From contig CAZAYP010000018.1 of NCBI GenBank assembly GCA_964489425.1, positions 19,433-76,295 of the forward strand: a stretch of 56,863 bases of DNA. Reading direction: 5' to 3'. Shown here piece after piece: positions 49,328 through 56,863 of the stretch. The notes beneath the pieces were generated by a model. It saw nothing but the letters and a program-made list of their open reading frames with translations, did no database searches and was not told where the DNA came from. The stretch's first letter is position 1. Every line of letters begins with the position of its first letter. Source of the DNA: CAZAYP01 sp964489425 [NCBI: uncultured Verrucomicrobiota bacterium] (GTDB lineage: Bacteria > Verrucomicrobiota > Kiritimatiellia > RZYC01). The position numbers were made by a program, and so were the translations under genes.

Positions 49328-50029
49328 ATGAAAGAGACTATCGCGAGGATTGCTTTACTGGCAGTGTTGTTGTGCATATGTGAATGCTCTGCGGCAGAAG
49401 ACAAGGCAATAGAAAGGGGATTAGGGGGGGTTGGAGAACATCTGGGAAGACTGAATGCCTATGAAAAGGATGAACTATTGTCCTCTCAATCGCCAGATCG
49501 AGATGGAACTGAGAGAGTCGCCTGGAAGGTCGGTGATGGTTCTTTAGTGCTCAAAGTATCGATGGGTGCTGGCTTTATCAGAGACATCACCTATGTCATT
49601 GGCTACGAATATCTGAAGGAGCGCAAGATCCTCAAGGTGAAAGAGGTAGATCTGGCAAAGGGCGAGTTGACGGCGATCCTTCCAGGATGCGGTCAAGCAG
49701 GAACTCCTGTCGAGGACACAACTGCGAAGATTCAAATAGGGCATTCAGTTGATATGCATCGAGAAGCCCTCAATATGATGTACGGTAAAGGGCTAGAAAC
49801 TATCAATGCTGGCACAAATGCATTGAGCAGAAGCGAAGTGATGACGTGGACGGTCGGCGACGAATATCTTGAGATAGAGAGCACGTCGGGCGCTGGCATT
49901 GTGAAGGATATCTCGTACGTCGTCGGTAATGAGAATGGGGAGAAGAGGAGTCGTATAAAGGTCAAAGAGGTGGATCTTGCGAAAGGTGAAATGACGATAA
50001 TGATTCCTGGTCTATTATGCACTCCTTAG
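49328..50029 (+). CDS. Secreted protein with two copies of a ~57-residue domain, unknown function
   Basis: A 233-residue protein with GGAGAAAG before the ATG and a signal peptide (MKETIARIALLAVLLCICEC, then SAAED). Residues 64-120 and 173-228 are copies of one domain: VAWKVGDGSLVLKVSMGAGF...KVKEVDLAKGELTAILPG and MTWTVGDEYLEIESTSGAGI...KVKEVDLAKGEMTIMIPG. Such W-x-V-G-D domains resemble small beta modules seen in exported regulators, but I cannot name the family. The DNA is AT-richer than most of the window. It follows the transglutaminase-like gene by 61 bp and may be an accessory or inhibitor of it, which is a guess. Confidence 0.7.
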   Translation: MKETIARIALLAVLLCICECSAAEDKAIERGLGGVGEHLGRLNAYEKDELLSSQSPDRDGTERVAWKVGDGSLVLKVSMGAGFIRDITYVIGYEYLKERKILKVKEVDLAKGELTAILPGCGQAGTPVEDTTAKIQIGHSVDMHREALNMMYGKGLETINAGTNALSRSEVMTWTVGDEYLEIESTSGAGIVKDISYVVGNENGEKRSRIKVKEVDLAKGEMTIMIPGLLCTP

Positions 50030-50115
50030 CAAAACAGGTGGGCCTTGAATGTCAATATTCAGACGCGACCCCATGACTCCGGATGGCAACTGCTCGTCGG
50101 AGGAGGATGTCCGAG

Positions 50116-51501
50116 ATGAGAAAACACGATACAGTTCACGTGTGTAAGGCGACAGCCCAAACCAAGCAGCTAGTGCTGCGGCAAACAGCCATCTGCATAG
50201 CCATGGTTGCGTCGGCAATCAGCCATGCGGCCGAGTACGCCGATCGGCCGAATGTAACCGACTATGACCTGTGCGTGGACGTGGGGACCTGGTGTGGTGG
50301 GGCCCAGGCCGAGCGCGCGGCGGTACTGCCCAAAGACGACGTGGTTTTGCCGCGCACGGATACGCAGGCGGCCTACTTGCGGTACATCAAGGAGCGCATG
50401 GCCGGAACCTGTCAGTCGTACGTGGATATCAGCCATGAGCAATCAGGCCGCTTCGACAACTGGTTTGCCACGAGCAATCCCGCCAGCGGATATCCCGCCA
50501 CGTTTCCCCTGTGGACCGAAGCCCGCTTATGCGCCCATGTCGGCGCCCCCACCAACTGGTTTGCGTACACGCCCCTGTATCCGGCGGCGGATGCGGATTA
50601 CGGGTGGATCTCGGCGCAAGACATGTATCGCCCCCTGGTCTGCACATACCGCGCATGCCAATGGGCGGATAAAGATGCCAACGGGCAGCCCATTTCAGGA
50701 CCCAGGGTGATTGCCGTTGAAAGTTTCTACGCCGCGACCAATTCCTGCTCTGTGGCGGATCTGCCGCTGGACCCGAATCCGGTTTACATTACGACCAACC
50801 ATGCGGCGGCCGGCCGGGGGCCGCGACTTAGCGTGGAGTTGAGCGCGGAAACCGTGCGGGCGCACGGCCGGGAGACCGACTGGAACCACGACTGCAGCCA
50901 GGCCTATTGCAGCGAAACCGGCGCCAAGGCATCTGTGCGCAAGGGCGCCAACATCGATATCATCGAAAACGCTCCGGTTCTGACCGGCTTGACCAATGGC
51001 ATTGCATGCACGATCGACCGGTACGGGTGTGAACAGGAAGGAACCTTCACCTATACCCACAACTATACTGAATGCATCAGCGCCGAGGCGACGGGATGGT
51101 CCCTGTACGGCAGCTACCGGCTGACTTGTCCGCAGTCGGCCTGCCCCCTGCCGGGCAGCTTGGCGGTCGCGAAGCAGGAAACCGTGACCACGGCGAGCAT
51201 CGATGTGCCTGGATATCGGATTTTACCATATCTGCAGTACTGCGACTCACGTTCGGCGGCGCCTGGCGATACCATGGCCATGTTTCCCATGATCGGGTTT
51301 CCACGGCCTACGTATATGGATGCCCCTATCATTTCCCAGGAGGATTGGTCGGTGTATCAAGACTGTTCCGATTTCCATGAGATGTTCGAGATTCTTTCCA
51401 TGGAATACCACCACGCTGCAGTCGAGCGGGAGTTGAAATACGCCATCGAAATCGGTCCCAGCCTGGCCCTGTTGCGCTGGACCGGTTTTGCTTTCAAATA
51501 A
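50116..51501 (+). CDS. Secreted cysteine-rich protein, unknown function
   Basis: A 461-residue protein. ATG 50116 is preferred: GGAGGAGG ends 9 nt before it, whereas the ATG at 50083 has no such site. A signal peptide runs to AISHA (about residue 38). The mature part contains 16 cysteines, many in pairs (DLCVDVGTWC, LVCTYRAC, HDCSQAYC), suggesting about eight disulfides outside the cytoplasm. Trp and Tyr are frequent. No catalytic motif or family is recognised. It shares the strand with the neighbours but has its own spacing of 86 bp, so operon membership is uncertain. Confidence 0.7.
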   Translation: MRKHDTVHVCKATAQTKQLVLRQTAICIAMVASAISHAAEYADRPNVTDYDLCVDVGTWCGGAQAERAAVLPKDDVVLPRTDTQAAYLRYIKERMAGTCQSYVDISHEQSGRFDNWFATSNPASGYPATFPLWTEARLCAHVGAPTNWFAYTPLYPAADADYGWISAQDMYRPLVCTYRACQWADKDANGQPISGPRVIAVESFYAATNSCSVADLPLDPNPVYITTNHAAAGRGPRLSVELSAETVRAHGRETDWNHDCSQAYCSETGAKASVRKGANIDIIENAPVLTGLTNGIACTIDRYGCEQEGTFTYTHNYTECISAEATGWSLYGSYRLTCPQSACPLPGSLAVAKQETVTTASIDVPGYRILPYLQYCDSRSAAPGDTMAMFPMIGFPRPTYMDAPIISQEDWSVYQDCSDFHEMFEILSMEYHHAAVERELKYAIEIGPSLALLRWTGFAFK

Positions 51502-51542
51502 AACACATTGCGTTGCCGGCGCGGGTCTGAAACTATCAAGCC

Positions 51543-52529
51543 ATGAAACATCCACTGGCCCAGGTTGGCGTGGCCGTTGCCTGCAGCTTGTGCGGCGCTG
51601 CCCCGGGCCTGGCCTGGGGGCCCCAAGGGCACGAACTGGTCGCCGAAATCGCGCGTCTGTACCTCACGCCAGCCGCCCGCGCGGGGGTGGAAGGAGTGCT
51701 GGGCTCATACAAGCTCAGCGACTTCGAGGTGACCTGCTGGCCGGACATCATCCGCGGCAACAAGGAATACGACGGACAGTATCCGCACAATGGCAGTTGG
51801 CATTATATCAATTTCGATGTCACGCAGTGGTATGATGAAAACTTCATCCTGGAGACCTCGCAAGACGGCAACGACATTGTCACCCAAATCCTGCACTGGC
51901 GCGACGAACTGGCCGACAGCAAGCTCGAGAAAAAGACCCGCCTGGATGCCCTGCGGTTCCTGGTACATTTTGTGGGCGACCTGCATCAGCCGCTGCATTG
52001 CGCCTACCGCTACGGCGACATGGGCGGCAACATGCTGCCGGTGAACTCATTTCACGGGCAACACTACTCCTTTGAACCGGACACGCCCATGGATTATCCA
52101 CCCAGCCTGCACAGCACCTGGGATGAATACCTGGTGAACGAGTTGGTGGCGGGTCAGAAGACCAGAACTTTTGCGCGCGCCCTGCGCAAGGAAATCACGC
52201 CCGATCAGGTCGGAGAATGGAGCGATGACGACGCGTTGGGCTGGGCCCAAGACAGCTATTGGGTGGCCCGCAAGCAAGTTTACCGCTGGACCAACGGGGA
52301 GCGCGTGCCCTTCAAATGGGCCGAGCCGGGCATGGACCTGACCAGCGAAAACTACATCGACTCGCACCTGACCGTCGTGCGCGAGCAACTCAAAAAGGCG
52401 GGCGTCCGCCTGGCCCACTTGATCAACACCGCCCTTGACCCCAAGTACGTGCCACCCGTGCCGGCGCCAGCTCCCGTGGCCGCGGCCGCCGAGACCAACA
52501 CACCGGCCACACCATCGACCTCCAAATGA
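51543..52529 (+). CDS. S1/P1-type zinc-dependent nuclease
   Basis: A 328-residue secreted phosphodiesterase/nuclease. The signal peptide is cut before Trp25 so that this Trp becomes the N-terminus and a zinc ligand, as in P1 nuclease. All nine expected zinc ligands can be placed: Trp25, His30 (WGPQGH), Asp68 (CWPD), His87 (SWHY), His142, Asp146, His152 (VHFVGDLHQPLH), His190 and Asp194 (LHSTWD), with spacings like the fungal enzyme. It likely degrades single-stranded DNA or RNA for nutrition. A Pro/Ala-rich tail of about 35 residues follows the core. Its stop overlaps the next start as ATGA. Confidence 0.93.
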   Translation: MKHPLAQVGVAVACSLCGAAPGLAWGPQGHELVAEIARLYLTPAARAGVEGVLGSYKLSDFEVTCWPDIIRGNKEYDGQYPHNGSWHYINFDVTQWYDENFILETSQDGNDIVTQILHWRDELADSKLEKKTRLDALRFLVHFVGDLHQPLHCAYRYGDMGGNMLPVNSFHGQHYSFEPDTPMDYPPSLHSTWDEYLVNELVAGQKTRTFARALRKEITPDQVGEWSDDDALGWAQDSYWVARKQVYRWTNGERVPFKWAEPGMDLTSENYIDSHLTVVREQLKKAGVRLAHLINTALDPKYVPPVPAPAPVAAAAETNTPATPSTSK

Positions 52530-53005
52530 CAGACCCCATCAACCAGGCGGTTTCGCCACCGGCTTCGAAGGATCCAGAACAAGAACGCGATGTGTTTGAG
52601 ATTCGGAGGTCCCCCAAGGCGTTCGTCGGCCAACTGCTGCTCGGGGTTCTCCTGCTGCCTGTATTTGGAATCGGCGTCCTGCTTCTGCTGGGCGTCTGGT
52701 ACAAAGTATATGCCATGCGCTACCGCCTGAGCACGATGCGGTTTTTCATAACAAGAGGGCTGATTGCGCGACACGTGGAGGAACTGGATCTGTTCAGGAT
52801 CAAAGACATCTCCCTCGTGCAAGGCGTGCTGCAGCGGTTGTTGGGTGTGGGCACCATCACCATCCTCTCGACGGATGATACCAACCCGCGGATCAAAGTC
52901 TCCGGGATCAACCAGCCTCTCGAAATCAAAGAGATTCTGCGGATCCACTACCGCGCGGCACGCCAGCGCGAGGGGGTCCGATCAGCAGAGTTCATTTCGT
53001 CGTGA
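52526..53005 (+). CDS. Bacterial PH-domain (bPH2/YdbS-like) membrane protein
   Basis: A 159-residue protein. A cytoplasmic N-terminus leads to a hydrophobic region (about 33-60, probably a hairpin of two helices) and then the bPH2 domain (YRLSTMRFFITRGLIARHVE, LFRIKDISLVQGVLQRLLGV, TILSTDDTNPRIKVSGI). This is the PF03703 pattern; such proteins are membrane-associated, with a poorly known role. Coupled to the nuclease gene by a 4-nt overlap. Confidence 0.87.
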   Translation: MTDPINQAVSPPASKDPEQERDVFEIRRSPKAFVGQLLLGVLLLPVFGIGVLLLLGVWYKVYAMRYRLSTMRFFITRGLIARHVEELDLFRIKDISLVQGVLQRLLGVGTITILSTDDTNPRIKVSGINQPLEIKEILRIHYRAARQREGVRSAEFISS

Positions 53006-53072
53006 GGGGCGCCCCGGGTTGCATTTTCGGGCCGGATTCTCTATATTTAATCCAACAATCAGGAGGATGACG

Positions 53073-53735
53073 ATGACCAAAAAAACAGCGCTGAGCATCG
53101 TGATGGTGATCTGTTGGGCTGCAATCGCGGCTGGAGCGCAAGCTGCCGAGCCAACCGACATCGCCCTGCCTGCACCGCGCATGGAAGGCGGAAAACCTCT
53201 GCTGCAGGCGCTCAAGGAACGGCAGTCAGCTCGCGCGTTCAGCGCGCAGAAGCTGCCGCTGCAACTGATGGCGGATCTGTTGTGGGCGGCGGCGGGCATC
53301 AACCGGCCCGGGACCGGCCACCGGACAGCGCCCTCCGCCTGGAACGCGCAGGAAATTGATATCTACGTGTTCATCGAAGACGGCACGTTCCTTTATGACC
53401 CCAAGGCCAACCTGCTCAAACTTATTAAGCCGGGCGATCAACGCCGCTTGGCGGGCATGCAGGACTTTGTAGCAACCGCGCCCCTGAGCCTGGTGTATGT
53501 GGCGGACACATCCAAAATGAGGGACGCAACGCCGGACGATCAGACCCTGGTCGCTGGCGTGGCAACTGGCGCCATCTGCCAGAATGTTTATCTGTTCTGC
53601 GCTTCTGAAGGTCTCGCTACCGTGGCCCGAGGGTCTGTAGACCGGTTAGCCCTGGCCGTGGCGTTGAATTTTCCCGCCCACCAGAAAGTCATCCTGGGCC
53701 AGACCGTGGGCTATCCGGCGGCATCCAAGCCGTAA
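53073..53735 (+). CDS. SagB-type nitroreductase-family flavoprotein, exported
   Basis: A 220-residue protein; AGGAGG at 53061-53066 suits ATG 53073 better than the ATG directly abutting it. A signal peptide ends GAQAA. The nitroreductase fold shows LLQALKERQSARAFSAQKLP, LLWAAAGINRPGTGHRTAPSA and GAICQNVYLFCASEGLATVA, a SagB-like pattern binding FMN and reducing small substrates. A flavoenzyme with a Sec-type signal peptide is less usual than cytoplasmic forms. Possible -10 TATATT lies near 53042. It ends two nucleotides before the convergent gltD stop, leaving no room for a terminator. Confidence 0.88.
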   Translation: MTKKTALSIVMVICWAAIAAGAQAAEPTDIALPAPRMEGGKPLLQALKERQSARAFSAQKLPLQLMADLLWAAAGINRPGTGHRTAPSAWNAQEIDIYVFIEDGTFLYDPKANLLKLIKPGDQRRLAGMQDFVATAPLSLVYVADTSKMRDATPDDQTLVAGVATGAICQNVYLFCASEGLATVARGSVDRLALAVALNFPAHQKVILGQTVGYPAASKP

Positions 53736-53737
53736 CC

Positions 53738-55177
53738 CTACCTGTTTTGAGGATCCACGCCGAGGTAAGCGATGATGCCCTGTGCGGCGGCGCGGCCGTC
53801 GGCCATGGCGCGCACCACGAGCGACTGGCCGCAGGCGCTGTCGCCGGCGGCGAACACGCCCGCGCTGCTGGTCATGCGGCGGGCATCCACCTTGAGGTTG
53901 CCGCGGGCGTCGCGTGCCAGTTGCAGGTCTTCAAATATCTTGTTTTGTGACGGGCCGCTGAAGCCAAGCGCGAGCAACACGAGGTCGGCTTCGATCTCGA
54001 ACTCCGTGCCCGGTTTTTCCGTCATCACCATCTTGCCGCCCGCATCGCGGTGCCACTCGACCCCGATGCCGCGGAGGCCGGCCACCCGTCCCGCGCGGCC
54101 GATCAACTCGCGGGTGTTCACCGCCCAGCGGCGCGCGCCGCCTTCCATGTGACTGCTGGACTTGCGCAGGATGTTGGGCCACATCGGCCAGGGTGTGGCC
54201 GCGGGCCGGGTGTCCGGGGGCTGCGGCAGGATTTCGAGTTGGGTGACTTTGCGTGCGCCCTGGCGGATGGCCGTGCCCACGCAGTCGGAGCCGGTGTCAC
54301 CGCCGCCGATCACGACCACGGTTTTGCTCTGGGCCGTGATGTCCATGACCGGGTCGAGGGGCTCGCCGGCCAGGCGCATGTTCTGGCCGACCAAATAATC
54401 CATGGCCAGGTGCACGCCGGCCAGGCCGCGGCCGGGCACGGCCAGGTCACGCGGGGCGCGCGCGCCCACGGCCAGGCAGATGGCATGGAATTTTTTCTGC
54501 AGATACTTGTACGAAATATCTTCGCCGACCTGGAGCCCGAGCACAAACTCAACGCCTTCCGCCTCCATGAGGCGAAGGCGGCGGTCGAGCACGCTTTTCT
54601 CCAGCTTGAAGTCCGGGATGCCGTAGCGCAGGATGCCGCCGGCCTGGGGCGCTTCGTCATAAACCGTGACCAGGCAGCCGACGTGGTTGAGCACGTCGGC
54701 CACGGCCAGCCCGGCGGGTCCGGAGCCGATCACGGCCACGTGGCGGTCCAGCCGCTGGGCCGGCGGCCGCGGCCGCAGGTAGCCCCGCGCGAAGCCAGTT
54801 TCGATCACGGCCAGCTCGATCTGGCGGATGGCGACGGCGTCGTCGTTGATGCCCAGCACGCAGGCCGGCTCGCACAAGGCGGGGCATACGCGCCCGGTAA
54901 ACTCGGGAAAGTTATCGGTGGCCAGGAGCAGGTCCAGCGCCTCCTCCCAGCGGTCCTCGTACACGAGGTGGTTCACTTCGGGGATCACGTTGCCCAGCGG
55001 GCATCCGCTGGCATGGCAGAACGGAATGCCGCAGTTCATGCAGCGCGCGGCCTGCGCCTGGAGGTCGGCCTCGGCGAGGTGCAGCTCAACAGGGTTGTAG
55101 TCCTGCACGCGTTCGGCCACGTCCCGGTAACCGGGGTCGCGGCGCTTGAAATCCAGGAATCCTCCGGGTTTGCCCAT
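53738..55177 (-). CDS. gltD: Glutamate synthase, small (beta) subunit
   Basis: A 479-residue NADPH-binding iron-sulfur flavoprotein that passes electrons to the large subunit for making glutamate from glutamine and 2-oxoglutarate. The N-terminal cysteine clusters are RCMNCGIPFCHASGCPLGN and GRVCPALCEPACVLG (two [4Fe-4S] clusters). The FAD motif is VAVIGSGPAGLAVADVL (about 149), the NADPH motif VVVIGGGDTGSDCVG (about 287) and the final FAD site GVFAAGDSACGQSLV. It lies seven nucleotides after gltB. Confidence 0.97.
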   Translation of the reverse strand: MGKPGGFLDFKRRDPGYRDVAERVQDYNPVELHLAEADLQAQAARCMNCGIPFCHASGCPLGNVIPEVNHLVYEDRWEEALDLLLATDNFPEFTGRVCPALCEPACVLGINDDAVAIRQIELAVIETGFARGYLRPRPPAQRLDRHVAVIGSGPAGLAVADVLNHVGCLVTVYDEAPQAGGILRYGIPDFKLEKSVLDRRLRLMEAEGVEFVLGLQVGEDISYKYLQKKFHAICLAVGARAPRDLAVPGRGLAGVHLAMDYLVGQNMRLAGEPLDPVMDITAQSKTVVVIGGGDTGSDCVGTAIRQGARKVTQLEILPQPPDTRPAATPWPMWPNILRKSSSHMEGGARRWAVNTRELIGRAGRVAGLRGIGVEWHRDAGGKMVMTEKPGTEFEIEADLVLLALGFSGPSQNKIFEDLQLARDARGNLKVDARRMTSSAGVFAAGDSACGQSLVVRAMADGRAAAQGIIAYLGVDPQNR

Positions 55178-55184
55178 GGTGCCT

Positions 55185-56863
<1,679 letters not shown>

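Overview
The window is GC-rich, densely coded bacterial DNA. It carries large secreted, repeat-rich proteins with Asp-rich calcium-binding repeats and a recurrent C-terminal module ending in Phe-Tyr-Arg. It also carries a long Tad/Flp pilus locus and several families of palindromic intergenic repeats. This combination points to the PVC superphylum, most likely Kiritimatiellota or Verrucomicrobiota; that placement is inference from protein style and remembered repeat families, not from a marker gene. No rRNA, tRNA, CRISPR array, transposase or phage integrase was recognised.

Layout. (1) 1-14710: a membrane-anchored TRAM-domain protein cut by the left edge, then a divergent pair of giant secreted peptidases (subtilase on -, gingipain-like C25 on +) around a symmetric AT-rich promoter region. 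A truncated membrane-protein copy, a secreted Asp-box propeller protein and the intact membrane protein follow. (2) 14848-30566 (-): about twenty tightly packed, often overlapping genes of a Tad/Flp pilus system. These are three near-identical Flp pilins, a 51-residue mini-pilin, a 43-residue membrane peptide, prepilin peptidase, TadE/TadG-like minor pilins, CpaB, secretin, an FHA-fused TadA ATPase, TadB, TadC, a DUF192 protein, lipoproteins, an FHA membrane protein and a second CpaF-type ATPase. No TadZ/CpaE was found. (3) 30600-31580: a gene-free nest of intergenic repeats. (4) 31585-36937: a polytopic membrane protein (possible GT-C glycosyltransferase) and a 1273-residue protein combining PgaA-like TPRs, a PgaB-like deacetylase domain and a probable outer-membrane beta-barrel in one chain. 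(5) 37321-42528: a methyltransferase-like protein, phosphoglucomutase, a secreted three-repeat protein and RsmE. (6) 42945-53735: a YadA-head-like surface protein, a 1423-residue protein ending in a transglutaminase-like domain, a duplicated-domain small protein, a Cys-rich secreted protein, an S1/P1 nuclease, a bacterial PH-domain membrane protein and a SagB-type nitroreductase. (7) 53738-56863 (-): glutamate synthase small subunit and the C-terminal part of the large subunit.

The general picture is a surface and secretion region: pilus, probable exopolysaccharide export, secreted peptidases, adhesin-like and processing enzymes, with a few housekeeping genes (pgm, rsmE, gltBD) between. The most unusual items are the single-chain TPR-deacetylase-barrel protein, the two Tad ATPases each associated with an FHA domain, and two intergenic arrays of three 19-bp palindromes at an exact 31-bp period.
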